Positions 33,566-45,731 of a stretch of DNA of 64,000 nucleotides are shown here, one piece after another. The stretch is from Orobanche coerulescens (taxonomy: Eukaryota > Streptophyta > Magnoliopsida > Lamiales > Orobanchaceae). The stretch spans positions 8,355,001-8,419,000 of the forward strand of contig CM065804.1 in NCBI GenBank assembly GCA_033398695.1, given 5' to 3'. Both the position numbers and the translations under genes were made by a program. How positions within the stretch are numbered: position 1 is the first letter of the stretch; the number at the start of each line of letters is the position of its first letter. Below the pieces are notes generated by a model. That model saw only the letters and a program-made list of their open reading frames with translations, did not search any database and had not been told where the DNA came from.

Positions 33566-34549
33566 ATTTCCATTGAGTATACATAGTTGTTATTGTTTTT
33601 GAGCATATCGACGTTGTCACATGAGTATGCATTTGTAGGTCTTGTATTAGGACCATGTTCATATACTGTGTTGATCTAATCTCGGATTAGACTGATATGA
33701 TTGCCGTGGCAATTCATATCTCGAGGTATGTTTCGTATTCCCTTTGGTATTTGTCTTTGATGGACAATCAGTTATCGTCTTGGGATTTGATGATGTTATT
33801 TGATGGATCGTATTGGTCAGAACTGGTATATTTCCGTATCGTGAGTTGATGATGATAGTTTGAGAACCTTGAGTATCGTTTGAGGTGCAATAAAAATATT
33901 AGGTTCGAGTTTATTGGTTAATCAAGTACGAGATGTGAAATGTGATAATGGTTATTCTGATGAGAATGACTTGAGTAAGTAAAGTTATGGCGGTAAGATT
34001 ACGTTGGTCGTATTCTTATGTTGTATTCTCATTGGTATGTAATTATTAATGTGATGTGACGGTTATCATTGTTGGACATTATGGCTGATCCCGTCATGGG
34101 ATTTCTTTTTAGGTTCTTGGAGTATCGAGCTTGTAGCGGTCGTGAAGAGATGAGCTTCCCGGAGGATACTGGCTAGGACATGTTTTGTGCATCGAGTTTC
34201 TTGATTGGTTCTTGTATTCCGCTGCTAGAGTATATCTATGGTTGGTCTTTTTCCGCTGCGTGAGTATTTTGAAATGCTCTTTTGGTATCTGGTAGATGAG
34301 GTTACTTTGGAAATCGTTTTTTCTAAACCTTTGAGTGTCAGCTGTTTGGCCTTGCGATTTCAAATGAGTTTTTACGACGGTTTTTGATAAATGGATTTTA
34401 TAAGTCTTTGTGCATTCTTTTAAGATAGTACCGTCGTTGGCCTCTTGGGCATTTGTAAATGTTTGCGAAAAATTTTCTTTTAGCCTTGTGGGTTCCATCT
34501 CGGGGCCCACGGCGCTGTAATATTTCCGGTTAAATCTGGGGGTGTTACA

Positions 34550-35269
34550 GAATATGGTATCGGAGCTTAGGTTGAGAAAACCTAAGCATTTGTGTCGAGT
34601 TGGGTCGTGTTTTGTCGCGTCAGTCGAGTTGTCGATTGACTAATACTAGAGCCATGAGTTTTTGTTGTTCACTCGGGCTTGTGCGTTATGTGATTTACCA
34701 GTGTGGTACTGGGTTTGTTGTAAACTTTTCCAAATGGTGTTAACGAGATTCTCTGGAATGAGATGTATTGGGTTCTTGAGTTGAACTGAGTTTGAAAAAC
34801 GTATGTTTTGAAAATATCCGTGTCGAGTATTTTCTAGAGTCGAGACATGTGCCAGTATCACGGGGAATCGTCGGCTTCACGATCTGTAAGTACTTGGATT
34901 TTTAAATTTCATTGAGATTTATTGCCGTTCTAAGTTGATATGTTTTGAGATTCAGAAAGATATTATGCCTCACAGTATGAGATGACAGAGTGAGACAGGA
35001 TTGATGATCTTGAGAAACTATGATTTTGGAAATCAATATATCGGTTATATTTCGGAACGGAATTGTGCCTTTGGGAGAAATGTTGTGCATGGTTGAGAAT
35101 AACATGTAGTCATGATATATCATTTTATGATATATGGAACTGCTTTTGAGCATTGAAAATGATATTTTTCAAAATGAATGTTTTACAAATGTTTTACGGA
35201 AAATGATTTTTGGGTCGAGACCCAATCGATTATGAAATAGTTTTATAACGGAGGACTTGAAGTCCAGAA
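34550..35269 (+). other. LARD internal 1, left part
   Basis: Primer site at 34555-34566, then sequence collinear with 51286-52005 and without coding capacity. Broken at 35269/35270 by C2. Confidence 0.85.
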
Positions 35270-35364
35270 TGTTGACATAAAATGTATTTTGATGATGGTT
35301 ACATACAAAACATTTAATTAGATCTATCTCGGCTCGATAATATTTTGAAGGAACAAAATATGGC

Positions 35365-36163
35365 TAACGCACGCAACGTATCATACCGTAGCGCACGCTA
35401 TCGAGACTCTCATACACAGACCAGTCAAGTCAGCTGCAGCCTACTCAAGTCGCCTGATCGATAGCGCACGCAAGCTATTGAATGATAGCGCACGCTAATA
35501 AACTATAGTTAGCGCACGCTATACAACATACATAACGCACGCTATCGCAAGTCCCCAGAGAGCAGTGAAGTCTGGAAGGAAATCCGAAACTGGACGTTGC
35601 GCACGCTACACATATATTCTTACGTACGCTAAAGTGAAGACTTAGCGCACGTTAATTCTCATATCTAGCGCACGCTACCGAAATTATGGTTAGTAGTCCA
35701 GTAGCCACTGGACTCACTTCATCAAGGTTTTTACGTACGCTACACAAGGTAACGTACGTTATTGAAATAACTCAGTAGCGCACGCTAAAGGAAAGGTGTT
35801 AGCGCACGCTAAATGGAATCTAGCCATCGCTTTGAAATTCAACCGTTGGAAGCAAGAGTCAATGCAGATCCGGAAAATCTGAAAATATTGGATTTAATTA
35901 ATGCTAGCGCACGCTATGCATACTTGCTAGCGCACGCTAATCATGAATTTAGCCGTTGGAAAAAGAGTCGTTGGAGAGGAAATCGGATTTTGTCAAAGTC
36001 AAGATCGAAGACTAGTTGACCAAGACGATAGCGCACGCTACCATATCATTACTAGCGCACGCTAGACACATAATTTTACCATTGCAACAGTCTTTGTGAC
36101 CGTTCAGAGAATTCAAGTCAAAATCCGCTAACGCACGCTACAAGGATCTATTAGCGCACGCTA
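35365..36163 (+). promoter_or_regulatory. Palindrome array, C2 5' LTR
   Basis: The longest array in the window. Copies start at 35365, 35389, 35462, 35486, 35510, 35533, 35597, 35620, 35643, 35666, 35731, 35750, 35776 and 35800, with more to 36163. Within clusters nearly all pitches are 23-24 bp. Both AGCGCACGCT and ACGTACGT forms occur. It ends about 38 bp before a tataaata box at 36202. Confidence 0.85.
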
Positions 36164-36201
36164 ATAGTATATTTTTCAGAATTTGAAGGCTGTCTCACTC
36201 C

Positions 36202-36209
36202 TATAAATA
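36202..36209 (+). promoter_or_regulatory. C2 LTR TATA box (5' copy)
   Basis: ctcctataaatacccgaag; the same box is at about 44586 in the 3' LTR. Followed by an a/c-rich leader. Confidence 0.75.
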
Positions 36210-36871
36210 CCCGAAGGACTTGGGTATCAAACACACAACTTCAAGCATTCAAGCATACAAGCAATCAAAGCATTCTTGAGCTCAGATTTACATACTTTAT
36301 TGCATTACAAGTTGTGAGAAAAGAAAGATACAAGAGCGATTTCAATTGTAATATCCATTATTCTTTGTATTCTTTCATTTGGTTGTAAGTGTTGCATCAC
36401 TTACACGTGAGCGAAAAAGAAACGAATCAAGAGTCACTAATCCGGTGTTATTAGGATCCTTGATCCGGCATTGTTAGGATTATACTCCCATATTCGTATA
36501 GTGAGGATTATCTAGTTCCTATAGAACACTAGATAAACAATTATTCATATTGAGGGAAAGGTTGAGCTTGGACCGATAGAAGACAAGCGGATTGTAATTG
36601 TGAACTCGGACCGATAGAAGACGAGTTAAGGTTGTGGTTTTTCTTAAGCCAATAGAAAAAGAAAGTCGGAGAGAGGACGTAGGCAAGTTGCCGAACCTCT
36701 ATAAATTCTTGAGTCTTTATTTTCCGCATTATTTTCTTTTTACTCGCAAGAAATTTCGGTATTCCGCATCACCACTATTCAACCCCCTTCTAGTGGTGAA
36801 TTTATCTCTTGATTGGTATCGAGTGGGTCTCTTTTTAAAGGTTTAACCACCTAGGAGAAAAAGATCCGCAA

Positions 36872-38330
36872 ATGGCACTTCTTGGCCAAATTGAAGGAAA
36901 TGCTCTCAACCGTCCTCCTTTCTTCGACGGTTCCAATTTCATGACGTGGAAAAAGAAGATGGCGATCTTCGTTCAAGCCTACGATATTGAAATGGAAAGT
37001 TATTGCTCTCGGTCCTAAACTTGCTAAGAAAGAAGATGGATCGTTGAAAAAATCGAAGAATTCAACGATGAGGATTGGAGAAACACGCATGTCAACTCCC
37101 GAGCTACTCAACTCCTCTATTGCGCTCTCAATCCCGAAGAACTTAATAGGATATCATCCTATGAAAGTGCAAAAGAAATTTGGGAAATTTTCGAAGTCAC
37201 TCACGAGGGAACCACTCAAGTCAAGGAGACCAAAATTAATATGTTACTCCATGACTACGAATTATTTTCCATGAAAGACGAGGAAACGATCACAAATATG
37301 TTGGATCGATTTTCGGCTATAACAAACGGTCTTGCATCTTTTGGAAAGCCTATATAAAGCAGCGACAAAGCTAAGAAAATTCTACGATCGTTGCCACGAG
37401 AATGGGATGCCACGGTCACCGCGATCATGGAATCCAAGGATCTCAACAAGCTCGAATTTAGTGCCCTCATCGGGTCACTCATCAACTATGAGATCGTTCT
37501 CAAGTCTAGAGGCACAAAACCAAAGCCTCGGGAAAGAGTAGTCGCATTCAATGTTGATAGCGACGTTGAGGAAGATGTTGCCGAAGATGAAGACGACGAG
37601 GAACTCGCTCTTTATGCCAAAAACTTTAGAAGGTACAAAAACCTAATTCAAAAGAGGCGAAGTTTTCTTGGTCGGGATGGCAAACCGGAGCAAAAGAAGA
37701 GTGGCTACACTCCTATCAAGAAGTTCGACAATAATTGTCGGAAATGTGGTCAAGCCGGTCATTATGCCAAAGAATGCCGAGGATCCTCTTCAAAACCGCA
37801 AATGGAAAGATTCAAAAAGAAGGAGGTTCTAATCGCTTCTTGGAGTGATGACGAGGAGGAGATTGAAAGATCTCTAGACGCAAACCTTGCATTCATGGCC
37901 CTCGACTCCGAAAGCAATATCGAGGTAAGCTCTAAACTCAATGACGATGAATATAATTCTTTTGATTTTTGTGATTCACAAGAAGTTCATCAAGATGATG
38001 AGTTGTTGTGTGCGTTTGAATCGTTAAATACGGAGTATGACGAGATGGTCAAGTTAAATATATCTTTAAAGAGAAAAATAAAATCTCTAGAACTCAAAAC
38101 TCGCTTCAAAACAAGGGCAAAACTATTGAGATCGACCATACATCATGTATTGAAAAAGAAAATGTTTTGAAAATCGAGTTAACAAAAACTCAAAAGGAGC
38201 TAAAATATATTTTGAACAAATTCACTCTAAATGAGAAATTCGAAAGGCTCCTATCTATTCAAAATCGCCCTTGCTCAAACACGGTCTTGGTTTCGACCCT
38301 TTTAAACGGAACAATCCCTTATTAACCTTG
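36872..38330 (+). pseudogene. copia gag of C2, frameshifted
   Basis: ATG at 36872 (MALLGQIEGNALNRPPFF). Against the second copy at 45263 it has lost two bases near 36993 and one A of a run near 37050, so the frame breaks early. A long frame 37391-38170 then covers the rest, including the zinc knuckle CRKCGQAGHYAKEC and an acidic C-terminal part with a coiled-coil-like helix. It ends in a stop at 38170 in a further broken region; homologous sequence goes on to about 38330. Gag builds the particle; as read this copy cannot. Confidence 0.9.
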
Positions 38331-38549
38331 ACAAAATAAAGAAAACCAAAACCGAGAACTCAAAAGATCCGATCAAACGAGTTCACAATGTTAATACTCA
38401 TTCAAAGTTAAGAACTATCAAAGTTAAGCAAATATGGGTTAGAAAGGGACGATTGTTCAATGTTATAAGCATAGTTAACTTTGGAGGACCCAAACGGGCT
38501 TGGGTACGAAACAACCGAGAAATTCTATTTTTGTAGGTACCGGCACCAA

Positions 38550-41500
38550 GGAAAAACAAGTGGTACATTGATAGCGGATGCTCAAGGCACATGTGCGGCT
38601 CCGAGGACTTATTTGAAGACCTCGAATATCAAGATCAAGGACATGTGACCTTTGGAGATAACCAAAAGGGAAAAATCAAAGGAATCGGCAAAGTCGGTAA
38701 GGAACCTTCTCCTTCTATCAACAAAGTACTATTTGTTGAAGGTTTGCATCATAATCTCCTTAGCGTTTCGCAACTTTGTGATGAAGGTTTTAAAATTCTA
38801 TTTGAGCAAACGCATTGCACGGCATTTAGAAATGATAAAATTGCATTCATTGGTTTGAGATGTGGAAACATTTATATTGTTGATCTTAATGATAAGAATT
38901 CATTCAATGAAAAATGCCTTATTACCTTGGATGACAATGCATATTTATGGCATCGAAAATTGGGGCATACTTCTCTACCTATTATTTCTATTTTATCTAG
39001 ACACGACCTTGTTCGTGGATTGCCCAAACTCAAATTCGATAGAAAACATTTGTGTGAATCATGCATTAAAGGGAAACATACTCGAGAATCGTTTAAACCA
39101 AAATTCGAGGTTTCCACTAGTCGAGTTCTTGAACTCGTGCATATGGATTTGATCGGACCATCTAGACATGTTAGTTTAAATGGTAAACTTTATACTTTGG
39201 TTATTGTTGATGATTTCTCTCGATTTACTTGGGTTAGATTTTTAGCTCATAAAGATGATGCATTTTCCGAGTTTTCTAAATGGTGTCGTTTGGTATCAAA
39301 TGAGAAAAACCTCTCCATAATTTCTATTCGCACCGACCACGGAGGTGAATTTGATTGCACCCCGTTTGAACTTTTATGCGATAAATACGGTATTAATCAC
39401 AATTTTTCGGCTCCTAGAACACCTCAACAAAATGGTGTTGTTGAAAGGAAAAATCGATCTTTGGAAGAAATGTCGAGAACAATGCTTAATGAATACTCTC
39501 TTCCACGATACTTTTGGGCCGAAGCATTTTTTACGGCATGCTATGTGATTAACCGAGTTCATGTTCGTAGAACTCATCTTAAAACTCCTTATGAATTATG
39601 GAAGGGCAAAAAGCCTAATATTGCTTACTTTCATCCCTTTGGTTGCAATGTATTTATTTTGAACAATGGCAAGGATAACTTGGGCAAGTTTGATGCCAAA
39701 TCCGACTCCGGAATTTTTCTTGGTTATTGTACTAATAGCAAAGCATATCGTGTGTATAATATTAGAACGAATAAAGTTGAAGAATCCATACACGTTAAAT
39801 TCAATGATATGATCTCACCCCCGAGAAAGGTAGAATATTTTGATGATGCAGGTACCTTTCCGGATCCCTCACCCGAAGTGAAGAAAATTTTGGAAATCGA
39901 AACAAGCACAATCGTTGATTTACCGAAAGATTGGAGGCACATCAAGGATCATCCGAAGGATCTCGTGATCGGAAACATTGAAGACGGTGTTCAAACCCGA
40001 AGGAGGACCACCGAGTTTATGGCTCATTGTGCTTTTGTATCCGAAATAGTTCCCAAAAATATATCGGAAGCTCTTGATGATGAAAGTTGGGTAATGGCAA
40101 TGCAAGAGGAGCTTGTGCAATTCAAGCACAATAATGTATGGAATTTAGTTCCCGCGCCTAAAGATAAAACAATTATCGGAACTAAATGGGTGCATAAAAT
40201 CAAGAGTGACGAAGACGGCTATCCTATTCGAAATAAATCTCGTTTAGTCGCTCAAGGATATAATCAAGAAGAAGGACTTGATTACGAAGAAAGTTTTGCT
40301 CCCGTGGCTCGACTCGAAGCCATTCGCTTGCTTTGTGCATTTGCCGCTCATAAGAAGATTAAACTATTTCAAATGGATGTCAAAAGTGCATTCTTGAATG
40401 GTTTCATTCAAGAAGAAGTCTACGTCAAGCAACCTCCCGGTTTTGAAGACCATCATTTTCCGGATCATGTCTACAAGCTCAACAAGGCACTCTACGGGTT
40501 GAAGCAAGCACCCCGAGCATGGTATGATCGTTTAAGTCAATTTTTAATTGCAAATGACTATAAAAGAGGCAAAGTCGATAATACCTTGTTTGTTAAAATA
40601 CTAAATGATGATATACTAGTTTGCCAAATTTACGTTGATGACATTGTTTTTGGAGCTACTAATGAATCCTTGTGCCAAGATTTTTCTAATCTTATGAAAG
40701 GAGAATTCGAAATGAGTATGATGGGAGAATTAACGTTCTTCCTCGGGCTTCAAATCAAACAATGCGAAGATGGAATTTTTATCCATCAAACGAAGTACTC
40801 AAACGACCTCCTCAAGAAATTCAATATGGAAAATAGCAAGGTGATATCTACGCCAATGTCGTCATCATTAAAGCTTGAGAAAGATGAAAATGGCAAATCC
40901 GTAGATCAAAAATTATATCGAGGTATGATCGGATCTTTGCTATATTTGACTGCATCTAGGCCAGATATAATATTTGCTACATGTCTATGTGCTCGATTCC
41001 AAGCTAATCCCAAGGAATCACATTTAATTGCTTGTAAACGTATCTTTCGCTATTTAAAAGGAACTATTGGACTAGGCCTATGGTATCCTTCTTGCTTGGA
41101 CTTTAATTTAATTGCCTATAGTGACGCCGATTTCGGCGGATGCAAAATTGACAAAAAGAGTACTAGTGGTACATGTCACTTTATTGGATCTTGTTTAATA
41201 TCTTGGGGAAGTAAAAAGCAAACCAGCGTAGCATTGTCTACAGCTGAGGCCGAATATGTCGCTGCAGGGAGCGCCTGTGCTCAAGTGCTATGGATTAAAA
41301 ATCAACTACGCGACTACGGCATTCATTTTGAAAATACCCCTATCTTATGTGATAATACTAGTGCTATTAATTTGAGCAAAAATCCTGTTTTGCACAAATA
41401 ACCAAACATATAGATATCAGACATCATTTTTTACGTGATCATGTTCAAAAGAAAGACATCTGTTTAATTTTTGTCGGGACGAAGGATCAACTTGCTGACA

Positions 41501-41580
41501 TATTTACAAAACCTCTTCCCGAAGAATCTTTTAACTCCATTCGTTTGCAACTTGGCATGGGACATATAGAGAACTTTTGA
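38550..41580 (+). pseudogene. copia pol of C2, nearly complete, one late frameshift
   Basis: The open frame is 38591-41401 (936 aa), but homology starts upstream at about 38550 with the protease motif [11 protein letters not shown]. Order: protease; pre-integrase zinc region ([16 protein letters not shown], about residues 118-165); integrase with D186, D249 and E285, a perfect DD35E spacing; reverse transcriptase with D596 (FQMDVKSAF) and YVDD at 681-684; RNase H (DADFGG, STAEAEY). The frame stops at 41401 after LHK, where a base is missing; homology continues in another phase to a TGA at 41580 (FTKPLP motif). All catalytic motifs are present, so the element decayed recently, or the stop is an assembly error. 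Confidence 0.92.
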
Positions 41581-41628
41581 AATAAGATTCTACTCAAAAC
41601 ATCAAAATCGGTGAATCAGATCAATCGC

Positions 41629-41804
41629 TAGCGCGCGCTAGCTTCATATTCTTAACGCGCGCTAAAAATTTATTTCGATAGCGTACGCTAAACCTTTCCT
41701 TCTTGCGTACGCTAATTAAAGTTTTTTGTTATTCAGTGGACAGTCCAGTAAGTCCTATTTTTTCGCCTAACGTACGCTAATCCTTTAAATCCTAGTGTAC
41801 GCTA
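41629..41804 (+). promoter_or_regulatory. Internal palindrome array upstream of the env-like ORF
   Basis: Inside the C2 internal domain, not the LTR: copies at 41629, 41653, 41679, 41703, 41768 and 41793, most pitches 24-26 bp, with cores GCGCGC and GCGTAC. It is followed within about 20 bp by tatatatata at 41822-41831 and then a pyrimidine-rich leader before the ATG at 41977. Confidence 0.75.
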
Positions 41805-41821
41805 ACTTAAAACTCGCTGAC

Positions 41822-41831
41822 TATATATATA
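41822..41831 (+). promoter_or_regulatory. Candidate TATA box for the env-like ORF
   Basis: gactatatatatatgcc lies about 155 bp before the ATG at 41977. The intervening leader is c/t-rich (ctccctcttgcaaaaaccc, tttttctccttctccgatc), typical of plant 5' UTRs. Confidence 0.55.
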
Positions 41832-41976
41832 TGCCGTACAACCCTAAATCACAACACATTCCTTAACGCACGCAATCGACCTCCCTCTTGCAAAAACCCT
41901 AGACAGACATCCGATCCAATCTGCGATCTTCTCCCTCAAAATCTTCGATTCCCTTCATTTTTCTCCTTCTCCGATC

Positions 41977-43244
41977 ATGTCTAGCAAGAATCGAACCGCT
42001 ATGGGAAAGCAATACAACAATTTGAAGCGTCCTCTAAACGCCCAATTTGATGCGGACCGGTTCGTCTCCGCCACTGCCTCGAGAGTGTTCTTCGACATAC
42101 TCCCTCAAGAACACATCACGGATTGCTACTTTTTCAATCTTCTAAGTCTCGAACGGGTAAACGTTAACATCTCCAATTTCTTCTCCTCACTCGGTATTTC
42201 TCATTTCGTTGAGTGCAAAAACCCTGTTTTTCCTGAGCTCGTCAAGAATTCTATGCCAACCTTCACGTGGCCGAGAGTGAAGGTTCTTCAGCCCTTGTGC
42301 TAGGTAGTCTTGTCGGAGGAACCAAGGTGAAAGTTTCTTTCGATATTTTGTATCAAATTTTTGGTTTGCCCAGAGATGGTTTTATTTGCACTGGAAAATC
42401 ATTGGTCGACGATAATGAAATTGGTGAAATTGACGTGAAAGAATTTCTGAGCTCGAAAGCCGTTATTGACATAACGGATGATTTTTTTGAAAACAACGAC
42501 TTCGGAATCAATATTCGTTTGCTTTTGGTAGCCCTCACAAAATGCCTTATGCCAAAGGTCAATTCGCAGCACAAACTAGTCGGCGTGGACAAGCAAGTGG
42601 TGTACCGCGTTCTAAATGACGATAAGGTCGATTTCTCCGACATCATCATTAGTTGGATGAAGGTGAAAGGAGATTTGTTCCGGTCGAAAAATTACGCCAC
42701 TCGTTCTCGCAAGGCTGGAATGCCTTATGGCTCTATCCTGTCGGCTATCTTTAGCTTTCATCAAGTGGACTTGTCGAAGGACAAGGCAGTCCCCGTCTCC
42801 CTCGGGCATGAGATCTCGGACGCGTCACTTAAAGCTATGCACTACGTCCGTACGATCAACAGAGGCTGGATTCTCTTTCCGTACCTTCGCGATGATGACC
42901 AAGTTGAGAAAGGGTCACGGAAGCCCACTGCAGAAGAAACGATCACTCGTCGGGGACCTCACACCCTTCGAGAAATGCAGACTGGGGAATTCGTAAGGAA
43001 ACCAACATCGAAAGGAAAACGCCCGATGCGAAATGTGGTGACGGAGGAAGAAGAGAGTGATCTCTTTGCTCGGATGTGGGGCATCGAGACTTCACACGCT
43101 GAGTTACGAGAGGACTTTCGGGCTCTGCGTTCGGAAGTCAGAGAAGTGCGTTCAGAATTCCGGGAAGTTCATGGGCTGTTATCCGAGTTTATTCGCTTCA
43201 CACACCCCTCGTTCCCTTTCCCTTCGACCTCCTCCGATCCGTAG
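41977..43244 (+). pseudogene. env-like third ORF of C2 (one frameshift)
   Basis: SIRE-type copia elements carry an extra ORF after pol, often called env-like; its role in plants is unproven. Two frames cover it: 41977-42303 (108 aa) and 42267-43244 (325 aa), with the phase change near 42236-42270. The first begins MSSKNRTAMGKQ. The second has VSFDILYQIFGLPRDG, a motif common in plant transposon-encoded proteins, then GMPYGSILSAIF, a basic stretch, and a heptad-like helix near the end (ALRSEVREVRSEFREVHGL) predicted as coiled coil. No signal peptide or membrane segment is evident, so an envelope function is doubtful for this copy. Confidence 0.75.
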
Positions 43245-43651
43245 ATTTGATGATCTTTGATGCTTGATGTAGAATCTTCTTTTTCGAATAATATATATGT
43301 CGCTTGCCATGGAAAACTCGTTGTATTCACTGCATTTTATTATTAATGAAATTCGCATTTCTTAATTTGGCATTTATTATGTACACGTATTTGCTATCTC
43401 CAAGTATTGTTACTATCGTTGTTACTATCATTGTTGATTGCACCTTGAGTAATGGCAAAATTTCGTTAATGTTTATTAATAATGCAACAATTCAGGGGGA
43501 GTTCCTTTTTGTTTCTGTCAAAAAGGGGGAGAATACTCCAAAAACGAAAACCGACTAACATATCGAACAAGTTTATCTTGATTCGAATCATTTCAAAACG
43601 TTTTTTGCAGGTATTAATTAAATGTTTTGACATCATCAAAAAGGGGGAGAT
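43245..43651 (+). other. C2 3' non-coding region and PPT
   Basis: AT-rich, with two ggggga-type purine runs (about 43495 and 43525) before the polypurine tract at 43638-43650. No gene. Confidence 0.7.
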
Positions 43652-45201
43652 TGTTGACATAAAATGTATTTTGATGATGGTTACATACAAAACATTTAAT
43701 TGGATCTATCTCGGCTCGATAATATTTTGAAGGAACAAAATATGGCTAACGCACGCAACGTATCATACCGTAGCGCACGCTATCGAGACTCTCATACACA
43801 GACCAGTCAAGTCAGCTGCAGCCTACTCAAGTCGCCTGATCGATAGCGCACGCAAGCTATTGAATGATAGCGCACGCTAATAAACTATAGTTAGCGCACG
43901 CTATACAACATACATAACGCACGCTATCGCAAGTCTCCAGAGAGCAGTGAAGTCTGGAAGGAAATCCGAAACTGGACGTTGCGCACGCTACACATATATT
44001 CTTACGTACGCTAAAGTGAAGACTTAGCGCACGTTAATTCTCATATCTAGCGCACGCTACCGAAATTATGGTTAGTAGTCCAGTAGCCACTGGACTCACT
44101 TCATCAAGGTTTTTACGTACGCTACACAAGGTAACGTACGTTATTGAAATAACTCAGTAGCGCACGCTAAAGGAAAGGTGTTAGCGCATGCTAAATGGAA
44201 TCTGCAGTTTACTGTTTGAAATTCAACCGTTGGAAGCAAGAGTCAATGCAGATCCGGAAAATCTGGAAATATTGGATTTAATTAATGCTAGCGCACGCTA
44301 TGCATACTTGCTAGCGCACGCTAATCATGAATTTAGCCGTTGGAAAAAGAGTCTTTGGAGAGGAAATCGAATTTTGTCAAAGTCAAGATCGAAGACTAGT
44401 TGACCAAGACGATAGCGCACGCTACCATATCATTACTAGCGCACGCTAGACACAGAATTTTACCGTTGCAACAGTCTTTGTGACCGTTCAGAGAATTCAA
44501 GTCAAAATCCGCTAACGCACGCTACAAGGATCTATTAGCGCACGCTAATAGTATATTTTTCAGAATTTGAAGGCTGTCTCACTCCTATAAATACCCGAAG
44601 GACTTGGGTATCAAACACACAACTTCAAGCATTCAAGCATACAAGCAATCAAAGCATTCTTGAGCTCAGATTTACATACTTTATTGCATTACAAGTTGTG
44701 AGAAAAGAAAGATACAAGAGCGATTTCAATTGTAATATCCATTATTCTTTGTATTCTTTCATTTGGTTGTAAGTGTTGCATCACTTACACGTGAGCGAAA
44801 AAGAAACGAATCAAGAGTCACTAATCCGGTGTTATTAGGATCCTTGATCCGGCATTGTTAGGATTATACTCCCATATTCGTATAGTGAGGATTATCTAGT
44901 TCCTATAGAACACTAGATAAACAATTATTCATATTGAGGGAAAGGTTGAGCTTGGACCGATAGAAGACAAGCGGATTGTAACGGTTGTGAACTCGGACCG
45001 ATAGAAGACGAGTTAAGGTTGTGGTTTTTCTTAAGCCAATAGAAAAAGAAAGTCGGAGAGAGGACGTAGGCAAGTTGCCGAACCTCTATAAATTCTTGAG
45101 TCTTTATTTTCCGCATTATTTTCTTTTTACTCGCAAGAAATTTCGGTATTCCGCATCACCACTATTCAACCCCCCCTTCTAGTGGTGAATTTATCTCTTC
45201 A
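43652..45201 (+). repeat. C2 3' LTR (second LTR), with palindrome array and TATA box
   Basis: 1,550 bp, tgttgacata to tctcttca. The array spans 43747-44547 with the same copies as in the 5' LTR; one core reads GCGCATGC near 44184, a substitution. TATA box near 44586-44593. Confidence 0.92.
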
Positions 45202-45262
45202 GTTGGTATCAGAGTGGGTCTCTTTTTAAAGGTTTAACCACCTAGGAGAAAAAGATCCGCAA

Positions 45263-45731
45263 ATGGCACTTCTTGGCCAAATTGAAGGAAATGCTCTCAA
45301 CCGTCCTCCTTTCTTCGACGGTTCCAATTTCATGACGTGGAAAAAGAAGATGGCGATCTTCGTTCAAGCCTACGATATTGAAATCTGGAAAGTTATTGCT
45401 CTCGGTCCTAAACTTGCTAAGAAAGAAGATGGATCGTTGAAAAAAATCGAAGAATTCAACGATGAGGATTGGAGAAACACGCATGTCAACTCCCGAGCTA
45501 CTCAACTCCTCTATTGCGCTCTCAATCCCGAAGAACTTAATAGGATATCATCCTATGAAAGTGCAAAAGAAATTTGGGAAATTTTCGAAGTCACTCACGA
45601 GGGAACCACTCAAGTCAAGGAGACCAAAATTAATATGTTACTCCATGACTACGAATTATTTTCCATGAAAGACGAGGAAACGATCACAAATATGTTGGAT
45701 CGATTTTCGGCTATAACAAACGGTCTTGCAT
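45263..45731 (+). pseudogene. Truncated second copy of C2 gag
   Basis: ATG at 45263 (MALLGQIEGNALN), same start as the first gag, but without its two early deletions, so this copy is open from 45263 to the junction. It ends within AITNGLA, where the DNA changes to LARD sequence at about 45730. The extra residues after the junction are read-through and not gag. Confidence 0.9.

Larger units (their letters stand above)
26347..34549 (+). repeat. LARD LTR-i (split by TR-GAG)
   Basis: Segments 26347-26649 and 31066-34549 join to about 3.79 kb. Lacks a block of about 90 bp present in LTR-ii and -iii near 47800-47890. It carries the upstream array (31072-31435), a (ta)n(tg)n stretch, a second array (32373-32454) and tandem repeats (33292-33560). 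Confidence 0.92.
35270..36811 (+). repeat. C2 5' LTR
   Basis: Starts tgttgacataaaatg. Nearly identical to 43652-45201 apart from a few substitutions and small indels. A primer site (tggtatcgag at 36814) follows in slightly altered form; the copy at 45204 reads tggtatcagag. Confidence 0.92.
35270..45731 (+). mobile_element. Copia C2: SIRE-like gag-pol-env element plus truncated second unit
   Basis: LTR (35270 to about 36811), gag, pol, env-like ORF, polypurine tract aaaaagggggaga (43638-43650), LTR (43652-45201), then a second primer site and a second gag start that stops at about 45731, where LARD internal sequence resumes. So the unit reads LTR-internal-LTR-partial internal. No target duplication brackets it, and about 130 bp of LARD sequence (matching roughly 52006-52138) is missing at the junction. 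Gag sequence, large size and the third ORF point to the SIRE/Maximus branch of Ty1/copia. Confidence 0.9.

Noticed and set aside
31072..36163. CRISPR-like array (short repeats at regular spacing)
   Set aside because: The repeat is only 12 bp, palindromic and variable, spacers are about 11 bp, the genome is a plant and the arrays lie in LTRs. Not CRISPR.
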